A stretch of 64,000 nt of DNA from Chitinophagaceae bacterium (GTDB lineage Bacteria > Bacteroidota > Bacteroidia > Chitinophagales > Chitinophagaceae): assembly GCA_016710165.1 (NCBI GenBank), contig JADJLJ010000001.1:1674001-1738000 (forward strand). The letters are read 5' to 3'. Shown in pieces: positions 1 to 8,847 of this stretch. The notes beneath the pieces are model-generated. The model was not told the DNA's origin and made no database searches. It saw only the letters and a list, made by a program, of their open reading frames with translations. The translations under genes and the position numbers were made by a program. Each line of letters starts with the position of its first letter. Positions within the stretch are counted from its first letter, which is position 1.

Positions 1-301
1 GGGAACTTATCATCTGCATGGTATCATAAATTACCATACCGCTGGTTACAATGCCACCCGGACTGTTGATATAAAAAGTAATTTCTTTTCCAGGGTCAAT
101 GGCTTCCAGGTACATGAGCCTGTTGGTAATGTCCTTTGCACTCTTATCATCCACCACACCCCACAAAAAGACCTTGCGCTGTTCAATAAACTTTTTATCG
201 AATTGCCAGCTGCTCATCATTTTTTCCATCGGGTTCTCCGGCTGAACATCCGGCTTGTCTTCATCATCCATACGGGTAACATTATTCCTGTAGAAATTCA
301 T
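1..301 (-). CDS. ClpP-like serine protease paralogue, 3' part cut by window edge
   Basis: About 100 N-terminal residues are visible on the minus strand. After a poorly conserved acidic leader comes a typical ClpP core: the FLWGVVDD strand, a LMYLEAIDP helix, the ITFYINSPGG loop, then VTSGMVIYDTMQMI. This matches the oligomerisation and substrate-groove part of the ClpP/crotonase fold. The catalytic Ser, His and Asp lie beyond the window, so activity cannot be judged. Its ATG overlaps the TGA of the upstream clpP (ATGA at 298-301), so the two are almost certainly translationally coupled and made together. It may form mixed rings with the neighbour or be a regulatory paralogue; that is inference. 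Family assignment is firm; role is not. Confidence 0.85.
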   Translation of the reverse strand, partial: MNFYRNNVTRMDDEDKPDVQPENPMEKMMSSWQFDKKFIEQRKVFLWGVVDDKSAKDITNRLMYLEAIDPGKEITFYINSPGGIVTSGMVIYDTMQMISS

Positions 302-1011
302 ACGAAGTGTTTTTTATTTCTGTTCTTTTTTATTTTTTTCTGGTTGATGAGCAATACTTCATCAAGCAATCCATATTCTTTTGCTTCCATGGCTGTCATC
401 CAGTGGTCACGGTCGCAATCAACAGCCACTTTATCGCTTGGCTGGCCGGTATGAAACGCAATGATCTCGTAAAGTTCTTTCTTCACTTTCTTCACTTCAT
501 TAACTGTGATCTCTATATCACTGGCCTGGCCGCCGGCACCGGCACTTGGCTGGTGCATCATGATGCGGCTGTGTTTGAGTGCTGTACGTTTGCCTTTTGC
601 ACCCGCACACATCAGCACGGCACCCATACTGGCAGCCATACCGGTACAGATGGTCGCTATATCGGGGGTGATGAACTGCATGGTGTCGTACATCCCCAGT
701 CCTGCATATACTCCGCCACCCGGACAATTGATATACATCTGGATATCCCTGCTGCGGTCAGTGCTTTCCAGGAATAATAACTGGGCTGTAACTATGTTAG
801 CCACTTCATCGTTGATGGGATAACCCAGGAAGATGATCCTGTCCATCATCAACCGGCTGTACACATCCATCACGGCAACATTCATGGGGCGTTCTTCAAT
901 GATGTTGGGAGTAAGATTGGTCACATTGTGTTTGATGTATCCATCCAGCATGTTGCTGCTTATTCCCCTGTGCCTGACTGCGTATTTCTCAAATTCTTTT
1001 CCAAAATTCAT
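298..1011 (-). CDS. clpP: ATP-dependent Clp protease proteolytic subunit
   Basis: 237 residues, slightly longer than the usual ~200 because of an N-terminal leader and a basic C-terminal tail (KKIKKNRNKK). The family motifs are present in order: MYINCPGG near 92-99, the catalytic Ser in GMAASMGAV (Ser128), the catalytic His in MMHQPSAG (His153), and the Asp in DCDRDHWM (about 198). ClpP forms the barrel-shaped cytosolic peptidase used by ClpX or ClpA/C. Start is the ATG at 1011, preceded by a good Bacteroidota -7 element at 1047-1054. Its stop overlaps the start of a second ClpP-like gene. No clpX or tig is adjacent within the window; clpX may lie beyond the left edge. Confidence 0.95.
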   Translation of the reverse strand: MNFGKEFEKYAVRHRGISSNMLDGYIKHNVTNLTPNIIEERPMNVAVMDVYSRLMMDRIIFLGYPINDEVANIVTAQLLFLESTDRSRDIQMYINCPGGGVYAGLGMYDTMQFITPDIATICTGMAASMGAVLMCAGAKGKRTALKHSRIMMHQPSAGAGGQASDIEITVNEVKKVKKELYEIIAFHTGQPSDKVAVDCDRDHWMTAMEAKEYGLLDEVLLINQKKIKKNRNKKHFV

Positions 1012-1046
1012 AGTGAGCGATTGCTTTTTTTAAATAATACCTTTAG

Positions 1047-1054
1047 CAAATATA
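1047..1054 (-). promoter_or_regulatory. clpP promoter -7 element
   Basis: On the minus strand this reads TATATTTG followed by C, an exact match to the Bacteroidota consensus TAnnTTTG. It lies about 36 bases before the clpP start codon, and no other gene starts nearby. Confidence 0.6.
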
Positions 1055-1085
1055 GTTGATTGTAATGCCTCAAAAATAATTTTGC

Positions 1086-1781
1086 TTAATCCCTGCTTCT
1101 TGACTGGTAGATCAATATGTACTGAACAAGCATGGCGATCGAAGCCAGTGCGGCAACCACATAAGTAAGTGCAGCCCATTTCAAAGCATCCTTTGCCTTT
1201 GTGTGCTCCGTATTGGTTGTGATGCGTGCCCCATCAAGCCATTTCAAAGCCCGGGATGAAGCATCAAATTCAACCGGCAATGTAATTACAGAGAAAAGGG
1301 TGCTGACGGCAAACAGAACAATGCCTATCAGCAGAACAGTGGGGTTTCCGCCACCAAAGCCAAACATACCCAGGCCTGCGATAATCACCCACTGCGATAA
1401 GGTACTGCTGATCTTGACCGCCGGAACTAGCTTGCTCCGCAGCATAAGCATTGAATAAGCGGTGGCATGCTGCACCGCATGCCCGCATTCGTGTGCTGCC
1501 ACAGCGGCAGCAGACACTGTCCTTCCTTCAAAAACATCCGGGCTGAGATTCACTGTTTTATTTAACGGATTGTAATGGTCGGAAAGAAAACCATCTGCCG
1601 AAATAACCTGTACATCATAGATGCCATTATCCTTCAGCATCTTTTCTGCCACTTCCCGGCCACTCATGCCGCTGCTGGTAGCAACCCGGCTGTATTCCGA
1701 GAATTTACTTTTTAAACGATACTGAACCAGCATACCGATAAGCATAAATACCACCGATATGGCTATTATTCCAATTGTCAT
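1086..1781 (-). CDS. Membrane zinc metallopeptidase (YugP / Zn_peptidase_2 family)
   Basis: 231 residues. One N-terminal membrane segment (about 3-20) is followed by a soluble part with the zinc site AAHECGHAVQHA (HECGH at 97-101), then two or three hydrophobic segments: one around 130-175 and one at the C-terminus. This order and length are those of the YugP-type putative neutral zinc peptidases (Pfam Zn_peptidase_2). The HExxH-like motif is HECGH, as usual in the family. The substrate is unknown. It stands between clpP and atpA on the same strand with its own spacing, so no operon is clear. Start ATG at 1781 is the only one that includes the membrane anchor. Confidence 0.88.
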   Translation of the reverse strand: MTIGIIAISVVFMLIGMLVQYRLKSKFSEYSRVATSSGMSGREVAEKMLKDNGIYDVQVISADGFLSDHYNPLNKTVNLSPDVFEGRTVSAAAVAAHECGHAVQHATAYSMLMLRSKLVPAVKISSTLSQWVIIAGLGMFGFGGGNPTVLLIGIVLFAVSTLFSVITLPVEFDASSRALKWLDGARITTNTEHTKAKDALKWAALTYVVAALASIAMLVQYILIYQSRSRD

Positions 1782-1904
1782 GTTGCTATTTTTCTGTAGG
1801 AAATCGCAAACAGCAAGCCAGACCTTTTTTTATGCCATTTCGGCAAGGCAACAAAAAAGAGAGGATCGCTCCTCTCTTTATGCTACTATATTCAGTTTAT
1901 ACTT

Positions 1905-3485
1905 TTATGCCTTATACTGGCCAGCCAGCCCTGCTGCCAGCTCTGTCATCTTCTTCAGCCCGTCTTCCGGCAAAGCGCCTTTTTTGAATTCAGCCAGGAT
2001 TTCAGGGTGCTTGTTCTCCATTTCCATCAGGAAGTGCTCTTCGAATGCCTTGACATTCTTTACAGCCACATCCCTCAACAGGCCCTGTGTACCGAGGTAA
2101 ATAATGGCAACCTGCTTTTCAACGGTCATGGGTGAATACTGTAACTGCTTCAGCACTTCCACGTTTCTTGCGCCCTTGTCAATTACGTTCTTGGTTGCAG
2201 CATCCAGGTCGCCGCCAAATTTAGAGAAGGCTTCCAGCTCACGGTAAAGAGCCTGGTCAAGTTTCAGTGTACCTGCTACTTTCTTCATGGATTTGATCTG
2301 TGCATTACCACCCACCCGGCTTACCGAGATACCTACGTTGATAGCAGGCCGGATACCGGCGTTGAACAGGTTACCTTCCAGGAATATCTGGCCATCGGTG
2401 ATGGAGATCACGTTGGTTGGAATGTATGCAGATACGTCACCCGCCTGCGTTTCAATGATCGGCAAAGCCGTCAGGGAACCACCGCCTTTTACCAGGTGCC
2501 TGATGGATTCAGGCAGGTCATTCATCTTTTGTGCGATCTCGTCTTTGGAAACCACCTTGGCAGCCCTTTCCAATAAACGGCTGTGCAGGTAGAATACGTC
2601 TCCCGGATAAGCTTCACGTCCGGGTGGCCTTCGCAGCAACAGGGAAACCTCCCGGTAAGCCACCGCCTGCTTTGACAGGTCATCATAAATGATCAGGGCA
2701 GGACGACCGGTATCCCGGAAGAACTCGCCGATAGCAGCGCCGGCAAATGGTGCATAGAACTGCAACGGGGCAGGATCAGAAGCAGAAGCCGCTACAATGG
2801 TCGTGTAAGGCATTGCTCCGTTCTCCTCCAGTGTTTTCATTATACCTGCAATGGTAGAAGCTTTTTGGCCAATGGCCACGTATATGCAATAAACCGGCTT
2901 TCCGGCTGCGTAAAATTCTTTTTGATTGATGATGGTATCAACCGCAATGGCGGTTTTACCTGTCTGCCGGTCACCGATGATCAGTTCCCTTTGTCCACGG
3001 CCGATGGGGATCATGGCGTCAATTGCCTTGATACCTGTTTGCAGGGGTTCTTTTACGGGTTCCCGGAAGATCACACCCGGCGCCTTACGTTCAAGAGGCA
3101 TTTCATACAACTCGCCTTTAATGGGGCCCTTGCCATCGATCGGTTCTCCCAGGGTGTTGATCACACGACCGCTCATTCCTTCGCCTACTTTAATGGAGGC
3201 GATCTGGCCGGTACGCTTTACTTTATCCCCTTCCTTGATTTCGCTGCTGTCACCCATTAATACCACACCCACATTATCTTCTTCCAGGTTGAGGGCAATG
3301 GCTTTTACGCCGTTGTCAAATTCAACCAGTTCACCGGAACGAACATTGTTCAGTCCGTAAACACGGGCAATACCGTCGCCCACCTGTAATACTGTTCCCA
3401 CTTCCTCCAAACTGGCACTGGCGTTAAAATTGCTCAACTGCTGGCGAAGGATCGCTGAGATCTCGTCTGGCTTGATTTCTACCAT
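1905..3485 (-). CDS. atpA: F1F0 ATP synthase subunit alpha
   Basis: 526 residues, the normal length. The nucleotide-binding P-loop GDRQTGKT is at 171-178; the alpha/beta family segments PGREAYPGDVFYLHSRLLER and SLTALPIIETQAGDVSAYIP follow. The alpha subunit carries non-catalytic ATP sites in the F1 head and binds delta (AtpH) through its N-terminus. It is separated by 34 kb and by strand from atpB-E-F-H in this window, where the order atpH-atpA is usual. No atpG follows it; the next gene is a peptidase 124 bp away. It has its own strong promoter at 3533-3540, which fits independent transcription. Confidence 0.97.
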   Translation of the reverse strand: MVEIKPDEISAILRQQLSNFNASASLEEVGTVLQVGDGIARVYGLNNVRSGELVEFDNGVKAIALNLEEDNVGVVLMGDSSEIKEGDKVKRTGQIASIKVGEGMSGRVINTLGEPIDGKGPIKGELYEMPLERKAPGVIFREPVKEPLQTGIKAIDAMIPIGRGQRELIIGDRQTGKTAIAVDTIINQKEFYAAGKPVYCIYVAIGQKASTIAGIMKTLEENGAMPYTTIVAASASDPAPLQFYAPFAGAAIGEFFRDTGRPALIIYDDLSKQAVAYREVSLLLRRPPGREAYPGDVFYLHSRLLERAAKVVSKDEIAQKMNDLPESIRHLVKGGGSLTALPIIETQAGDVSAYIPTNVISITDGQIFLEGNLFNAGIRPAINVGISVSRVGGNAQIKSMKKVAGTLKLDQALYRELEAFSKFGGDLDAATKNVIDKGARNVEVLKQLQYSPMTVEKQVAIIYLGTQGLLRDVAVKNVKAFEEHFLMEMENKHPEILAEFKKGALPEDGLKKMTELAAGLAGQYKA

Positions 3486-3845
3486 AATTATTTAATTGAT
3501 ATGTTTATTAAAAGGCCTTTTTAAATCGGCTGCAAAGGTAGGGGAACAGGGGCGGAATGGCAAAAAAAGGGGGAAGTAAATTGAAAAAAACATATCCGCA
3601 TAACTGGTAGGGAAATAGCATGCACAAGGCCCGGGAACGAACAAATTGGTAATTACAAATGTTGATTATTAAATGCCTGAATGTTCCTAAAAACGATTCA
3701 TTGGGACCACGATAAAAACGCCAGAAATTGTTATGCGCATAGTTTTAAAAATTTCAAACCGGGACTATAAAAAAATTTAACTTAGTGGACTGAATTGACC
3801 TGCTTTTTTACAGGTACCTTCCATTAATTCTAAAAGGGTATACTT
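3486..3845. other. 360-bp divergent intergenic region
   Basis: Divergent spacer between atpA (minus) and a secreted protein gene (plus). It holds the atpA promoter near 3533-3540. The part next to the plus gene is AT-rich with no clear TAnnTTTG box. I see no open frame with good context, no tRNA fold and no repeat here. Confidence 0.5.
3533..3540 (-). promoter_or_regulatory. atpA promoter -7 element
   Basis: The minus strand reads TACCTTTG followed by C, a perfect TAnnTTTG, with a T-rich TTTTTTGC stretch about 20 bases further upstream in the place of the -33 element. It lies about 50 bases before the atpA ATG and supports transcription of atpA apart from the other atp genes. Confidence 0.6.
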
Positions 3846-6800
3846 ATGAAAATTTTTACAACAGAGAATGTATCTGGACATATTTACAATACTTTACTGC
3901 TCCTATGCTTGGTGATGCCAGTCATGACCGGCTACGGACAAACTGATCCGGATATCCCGGATTTTGCCAAATATAAAACTGATAAAGAGGAATTTATGAA
4001 ACGCCGGGCAGAAGCCATTGGCATGAAAAGGGGCTTTGATACTGCAAGACCAGTTGATCCCGGCTTGCGGATCATGGCCATCCGGCAAATGGAAGATCAC
4101 CGAAGAATGATCCTGGCCGGCCAGGCACCCTATGAAAGCAATCTGATCAGTGAAGCCTGGATGCCTATTGGTCCGGCACCCATTCCAAATGGCCAAACAC
4201 AATTTCCACCTACTACCGCTGTTTCCGGGCGGGTAACGGCTATTGCCATTCACCCGGCAAATGCCAATATCGCTTATGTAGGGACTGCCCAGGGTGGTCT
4301 ATATCGCACAACTGATGGTGGCACCAACTGGACCCCTTTAATGGATAATGCGTTAAGCCTTGCGATCGGCTCGGTAGCCATCTCCCCGTCACAGCCCGAA
4401 ACAATTTACATCGGGACAGGGGAACCAAACTTTTCTGCTGACAGTTACTTTGGAGTGGGCGTTTACCGGATTGATAATGCCAGCACAACAGCCAACCTGA
4501 GCGGACCTTTTAACCAGACCGCAGCAGCGGCTGATATATTTACCGGGCGATCAATAGGTAAGATCATTGTACATCCCAGCGACCCCAATACAATTTTCGT
4601 TGCTTCCACGTCCGGCGTTGGTGGAATTTTTTCTGCGGGTATTGCAGCCGGCAACCGGGGAATTTACCGGTCAACGAATGCAACAACGGCAAGTCCTACA
4701 TTTACCCAGATCGGTGTACTTCCATCCCCCAATAATAATTTCAGTGTACGGGACATCTCCATTGATCCCCTTGATCCGAATATCATGGTGGCAAACCTGG
4801 TAGCTAGTGGCGGGGGAATTTACCGGTCAACAAATGCGTTAGCCGCAACCCCTACTTTCACCAATGTTCTTACGTTTACCGGGGGAACAAGTGATGTTAC
4901 CGCTGAATTTGCTGTTCACCACACGGCAGGCCCGGATGCAACCTTTTATGCAGCAACAGGCTTTGGTGGGGGGAGGGTATACATATCCGTTAATGGCGGT
5001 GCAACCTGGACCCAGCAGATCGATAATAATTTCTGCACCGGGCAATGCTTTTACGATATTGCGATCGCAGTAGATCCAACCAATGCCAATACGGTTTACC
5101 TCGGCGGAAGTCCAACTATTATTTCAGCCAAATCTACCAATGCTGCCGTTTCATTTACCGACAATAATGCGGGTGTGCATGTAGATACGCATGTTCTTAC
5201 CGTTTCCCCATCAGACCCCACCCAGGTATGGATGGGAACGGATGGGGGAATTTACAAATCCACCAACAGCGGCTTATCATGGACCCCATTGAATAATTCC
5301 CAATTCAGTGCAACCCAGTTCATGAGTATTGCGGTACACCCCACCGACCCGAATTTTTCCATCGGCGGTACGCAGGATAACGGCACAAATTTTTACCAAC
5401 CCGGCGGAACATGGACCCGTGCAGATTTTGGAGATGGAGGATATGCCCAGATAGATCAAAATGCTCCTGACAATACGAATGTGAGGATGTATCATACTTA
5501 TTTCAATGCAACAACCCTCCAGGGGTACGGCACGGTGGCATCAACGGCGTCAGCTTCCGATGGTTTGTGGTCATTCAGGGGATGCCAGTCTGCCGGTGCT
5601 ACCGTCAATGGAATTACCTGTACCGGTACCATTAATTTCTATGCCCCCCTGGAACGTGGGCCGGGAAATCCCAATACGATCTATTATGGCAGTGACCGAT
5701 TGTACCGTTCTGCAAATACCGGTACTACCCATACGGTTGTCAGCCAAAATCCAATTGTGGCAGGAGTTCCGATCAGTGCTATCGGGATCTCCCCCCAAAA
5801 CGATGATGTGCGTATGGTAGGACTTAACAACGGAGCTTTGTATGGTACCAGTACAGGGGCAAACCCGTTGGTTGATCTCGACCCCTTAAATACGATCCCG
5901 AATGTAGCTATCGCCCGTACGATCATAGACCCCAACAACCAAACAACGGCATATGTTACCCTTTCTGCATTTGGCCAAAGCAGTGTCTGGAAGACAACAA
6001 ACCTGAACAACAATCCTCCAACCTGGAATGCTGTATCAACCGGGCTTCCTGCTGTACCTGTAAATGCATTTGCCGTAAATCCATTGAATTCAAACGAAAT
6101 CTTTGTGGGGTCAGATGTTGGAGTATTTTCTTCTGTAAATGGAGGCACATCCTGGTTCCCTGCCGGTACGGGTTTGCCGGTTGTTGCTGTATTTGGAATG
6201 GCCGTTACCGCGGGTGCTAAATTAAGAATAGCCACGCACGGCAGGGGCATGTGGGAAATCAGTGTAGCCGGTGCACTCCCTGTTACTTACCGCTCCTTTA
6301 ATGCGTATGAAAAGCCGCAGGGAAAAGTCACACTGGAATGGAGAACAGCTTCCGAGAATAATAATAAAGGATTTGAAATTGAAAGAAGCATTTACCGTGA
6401 TAATAATACAGCATTGAACTTTGAAAAGACCGGGTTCGTTGCCGGCAACGGCACTTCTTCTGCCGAACATGGTTATTTACATATAGACGAGCCAACCGGC
6501 GGAAATAAATTCATGTACCGGTTAAAACAAATAGATTATGATGGAAGGTTTAAATATTCAGAAACCCGGCTTGTTACTTTATCAGGATTAACAACCCAAT
6601 TATATAACGCTTACCCCAATCCGGCTGATGCCAGCAGTATCATTAAATATCAATTGGCGAATGATAGCAAGGTGGACATTGCTTTATATGATCTAACGGG
6701 TAAAAGGATAAGATCATTAATAAATACCCGGCAGGAAGCGGGCATATACCAGGTACCATTAAAAACCAATGATCTACCTGCCGGTGCTTATATTTATAGA

Positions 6801-6851
6801 ATGTCGGCAGATAATATGCAACTGGCTAATAGAATTATTATCCGTCATTAA
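3846..6851 (+). CDS. Secreted BNR/sortilin-type beta-propeller protein with T9SS sorting domain
   Basis: 1001 residues. A signal peptide ends near 31 (MPVMTGYG-Q). Residues about 100-800 are a long chain of BNR/Vps10-type propeller repeats, recognised by recurring blocks such as TTDGGTNWTPL, STNSGLSWTPL and SVNGGTSWFPAG with SPSDPNTIF-like linkers. A short fibronectin-like linker follows (VTLEWRTASENNNKGFEIE), common in T9SS cargo. The last ~85 residues (YNAYPNPADASS...PAGAYIYRM) are a type A C-terminal sorting domain, so the protein should be exported through the type IX system and held at or released from the surface. The ligand or substrate is unknown. Start ATG 3846 gives a proper signal peptide. 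A strong terminator follows at 6884. Confidence 0.88.
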   Translation: MKIFTTENVSGHIYNTLLLLCLVMPVMTGYGQTDPDIPDFAKYKTDKEEFMKRRAEAIGMKRGFDTARPVDPGLRIMAIRQMEDHRRMILAGQAPYESNLISEAWMPIGPAPIPNGQTQFPPTTAVSGRVTAIAIHPANANIAYVGTAQGGLYRTTDGGTNWTPLMDNALSLAIGSVAISPSQPETIYIGTGEPNFSADSYFGVGVYRIDNASTTANLSGPFNQTAAAADIFTGRSIGKIIVHPSDPNTIFVASTSGVGGIFSAGIAAGNRGIYRSTNATTASPTFTQIGVLPSPNNNFSVRDISIDPLDPNIMVANLVASGGGIYRSTNALAATPTFTNVLTFTGGTSDVTAEFAVHHTAGPDATFYAATGFGGGRVYISVNGGATWTQQIDNNFCTGQCFYDIAIAVDPTNANTVYLGGSPTIISAKSTNAAVSFTDNNAGVHVDTHVLTVSPSDPTQVWMGTDGGIYKSTNSGLSWTPLNNSQFSATQFMSIAVHPTDPNFSIGGTQDNGTNFYQPGGTWTRADFGDGGYAQIDQNAPDNTNVRMYHTYFNATTLQGYGTVASTASASDGLWSFRGCQSAGATVNGITCTGTINFYAPLERGPGNPNTIYYGSDRLYRSANTGTTHTVVSQNPIVAGVPISAIGISPQNDDVRMVGLNNGALYGTSTGANPLVDLDPLNTIPNVAIARTIIDPNNQTTAYVTLSAFGQSSVWKTTNLNNNPPTWNAVSTGLPAVPVNAFAVNPLNSNEIFVGSDVGVFSSVNGGTSWFPAGTGLPVVAVFGMAVTAGAKLRIATHGRGMWEISVAGALPVTYRSFNAYEKPQGKVTLEWRTASENNNKGFEIERSIYRDNNTALNFEKTGFVAGNGTSSAEHGYLHIDEPTGGNKFMYRLKQIDYDGRFKYSETRLVTLSGLTTQLYNAYPNPADASSIIKYQLANDSKVDIALYDLTGKRIRSLINTRQEAGIYQVPLKTNDLPAGAYIYRMSADNMQLANRIIIRH

Positions 6852-6883
6852 TCAAATTTGATATTACGGAATTGGCAATTTCT

Positions 6884-6927
6884 CAGCCCGGTATAGCTTA
6901 ATTAAGCTATACCGGGCTGATTTTTTT
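6884..6927 (+). terminator. Intrinsic terminator, 36-nt perfect palindrome plus T run
   Basis: Arms CAGCCCGGTATAGCTT (6884-6899) and its exact complement (6904-6919) around AATT, followed by seven T (6921-6927). It sits 32 bases after the secreted propeller gene and before the converging Spy-like gene; the palindrome could also stop transcripts from the other strand, but the T run favours plus. Confidence 0.85.
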
Positions 6928-7029
6928 ATACCCTCTTACAGCAACTGAGTAAATGGATGATTAAAAAATAAAACTCCCTTCATACTTTTTGTATAAAGGG
7001 AGTAATATATAATAATACAAATGAACTAA

Positions 7030-7440
7030 TTATTGCAACCTTCTCATCCGTGGCCGTTGGTTGTTCCGTTGCCTGTATTGCTCCAATAGTTTGCGTTTAA
7101 ATTCGCCGTCCATCCGGAAGAAACGTTCGCAACGGTTCGTACCGAGTATCCTGGAGAAATTCTCCTGGTATCTTTTTTTCACATCCAGGTAAGCCTGTTG
7201 CTTCTGAAGTTCGGGCAGTTCTTTATTTACGCCGCGGATGTCATTTTCAAACTGGGTATGCACCGGCCAGAATTTCTGAGCTTCATCGGGCGTTAACTGC
7301 AACTGTTCTGATACATACGCAACATACAGGGCTTTGATCTTTTTCTGGTTGTTCTGTTCATCACCCGGTTGATTTTCCTGCGCCCCGGCAAAAGAGAAAC
7401 CACCAAGAACCAGTGTCAGTATAAGTAGATATTTTTTCAT
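7030..7440 (-). CDS. Small exported Spy/CpxP-like protein of a sigma-factor operon
   Basis: 136 residues. A signal peptide (MKKYLLILTLVLGGFSFAGA-Q) is followed by a helical, charged domain with the block LQLTPDEAQKFWPVHTQFE and a very basic tail (RQRNNQRPRMRR). The LTPxEAxxFWP block is characteristic of small periplasmic proteins found in Bacteroidota behind ECF sigma genes, loosely like Spy/CpxP chaperone sensors. It lies 9 bases after the anti-sigma-like gene, so the three form one operon (8778 to 7030). A role as periplasmic stress sensor or chaperone is inferred from this context. No catalytic residues are visible. Confidence 0.75.
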   Translation of the reverse strand: MKKYLLILTLVLGGFSFAGAQENQPGDEQNNQKKIKALYVAYVSEQLQLTPDEAQKFWPVHTQFENDIRGVNKELPELQKQQAYLDVKKRYQENFSRILGTNRCERFFRMDGEFKRKLLEQYRQRNNQRPRMRRLQ

Positions 7441-7449
7441 GATCGTATT

Positions 7450-8193
7450 TTAATTTTTCAGATCCCCTAAATTGATATTGTTAAGATATTTATCCAATGC
7501 CTTTTCGTCCATCAGGTATTCTTCCTGCGAAGGCAGTTCGTTCTCATCAACACTGTTGGCAACGATCGCCGCTTTTACATCACTACCTTCCGCTTCCAGG
7601 TATTTCACGATCTCATCATCAGAGATCTTTGAAAACTCCTGGTCAATATTTTCAATCTTCAACCCGGCCATAACATAGTCGGGCAATGCTGTTTTAGACG
7701 GACCGGTTAACTTAAAAACACCCAATGCCATCACGCCGGTAAAGGCAGCGGCCACTGCATATTTGAAGAAAGTGGTTGTACGCCTTTTCATCACCACTAT
7801 TTTAGCCTGCTGTGGCGTAAGCCTGCTGATCACTGCATTACTTAACTCCTCAAAATACCCGGCAGGAACTTCAAAAACATTTTCATTCCGGATGCTGTAC
7901 AACATGGGTGATAAAGCCCTGGTCTCTTCTGATGCGGTTTCCACCTGGGTGGATTTTATCTTTCCCATGATGGTTTCGGCCAATGAATCAAAATAGCCAT
8001 GGGGTACCTCTTCAATTGAACCAGAACCGGTATCGCCATCCGTATTTCCTTCATTCCTTACTCCCGCCAGAATATCCTCACTCAAGAGATCAAAATACCC
8101 TGCCGGAACCGTAAATACATTCAATTTTTCCATGCCGGCCAAAACCGGGCTTAGTTCCCTTAATTCTTCCAATATGTCATTTGTGCTTTTCAT
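7450..8193 (-). CDS. Probable membrane anti-sigma factor with three GYFD/E repeats
   Basis: 247 residues with one membrane segment near 138-158 (FKYAVAAAFTGVMALGVF) and no signal peptide, giving an N-in topology. The cytoplasmic half has three copies of a short module: VPAGYFDLLSEDIL (about 29-42), VPHGYFDSLAETIM and VPAGYFEELSNAVI. The acidic C-terminal part would lie outside the membrane. Location 33 bases after an ECF sigma gene, plus the single-span design, point to an anti-sigma factor; no zinc-binding ZAS motif is present, so the family is not the classical one. The repeats are the likely sigma- or membrane-contact elements (inference). Confidence 0.68.
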   Translation of the reverse strand: MKSTNDILEELRELSPVLAGMEKLNVFTVPAGYFDLLSEDILAGVRNEGNTDGDTGSGSIEEVPHGYFDSLAETIMGKIKSTQVETASEETRALSPMLYSIRNENVFEVPAGYFEELSNAVISRLTPQQAKIVVMKRRTTTFFKYAVAAAFTGVMALGVFKLTGPSKTALPDYVMAGLKIENIDQEFSKISDDEIVKYLEAEGSDVKAAIVANSVDENELPSQEEYLMDEKALDKYLNNINLGDLKN

Positions 8194-8226
8194 CTGTTCT
8201 TTCTGACACTTTTAATTGCTAATAGT

Positions 8227-8778
8227 TTAACTATTCAGTATAAAATTCTCAATTTTTTTCACGGCGTGGTGATAGCTTGCTTTTAATGCTCCCTCACTGG
8301 TCTCCAGTATCCTGCTCATTTTCTCGTAAGGCATCTCGTCATAATATCGCAAATTAAACACAACTCGTTGTTTTTCAGGCAATTGCTGGATAGCTACCTG
8401 TAGCTTCCATTCCAGTTTATTGGCATCAAAGTGCTTATCTGCCTTCAACCGGTTACTTAACCCGTTTTCCACATCGCTCAGTGAAACGGATGATCTTTTT
8501 TTCTGTTGTTCCAGGAAACTAAGGCATTCATTGGTGGCGATGCGGTATAGCCAGGTGTAAAGTTGGCTGTCTTCCCTGAAATTCCCCAATGCATTCCACA
8601 CTTTAATGAACATATTCTGTAATACATCATTGGCGTCCTCGTGAGAAACCACCATACGCCGGATATGCCAGTATAGTTTTTCCTGGTATTTTTTAATGAT
8701 GAGGGTAAAGCTGCGTTCTTTCGTAGCAGGCTCCCTGAACTGCATAAGCAGTTCTTTATCGTCGATTTGTTCTTTCAT
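8227..8778 (-). CDS. ECF-type RNA polymerase sigma factor
   Basis: 183 residues. Region 2 is seen as YQEKLYWHIRRMVVSHEDAN followed by VLQNMFIKVWNALGNF, the sigma-70 core-binding and -10 recognition block. Region 4 is seen as LPEKQRVVFNLRYYDEMPYE with the helix-turn-helix MSRILETSEGALKASYHHAV. The spacing and lack of regions 1 and 3 define group IV (ECF). It is the first gene of a three-gene operon with a membrane anti-sigma-like protein and a small exported protein, so it probably answers an envelope signal. A terminator of the upstream transketolase gene separates it from that unit. Confidence 0.93.
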   Translation of the reverse strand: MKEQIDDKELLMQFREPATKERSFTLIIKKYQEKLYWHIRRMVVSHEDANDVLQNMFIKVWNALGNFREDSQLYTWLYRIATNECLSFLEQQKKRSSVSLSDVENGLSNRLKADKHFDANKLEWKLQVAIQQLPEKQRVVFNLRYYDEMPYEKMSRILETSEGALKASYHHAVKKIENFILNS

Positions 8779-8801
8779 AATGGTTGAGCAGTAAAAATAA
8801 A

Positions 8802-8825
8802 AAAACCAACCGTAAGATTGGTTTT
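8802..8825 (-). terminator. Terminator of the transketolase-half gene
   Basis: Stem AAAACCAA (8802-8809) / TTGGTTTT (8818-8825) with an 8-base loop. On the minus strand it runs into a T-rich tail, so it ends transcription from the gene at 8848-9801 and insulates the sigma operon downstream. Confidence 0.65.
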
Positions 8826-8847
8826 ATCTGCAAAAGTTTAATGGGGG

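Noticed and set aside
307..777. Plus-strand open frame within clpP
   Set aside because: Shadow of clpP; the minus frame carries all catalytic motifs.
3486..3845. tRNA or riboswitch in the large spacer before 3846
   Set aside because: No T-loop (GGTTCGANTCC-like) or paired arms found; only AT-rich sequence with the atpA promoter at one end.
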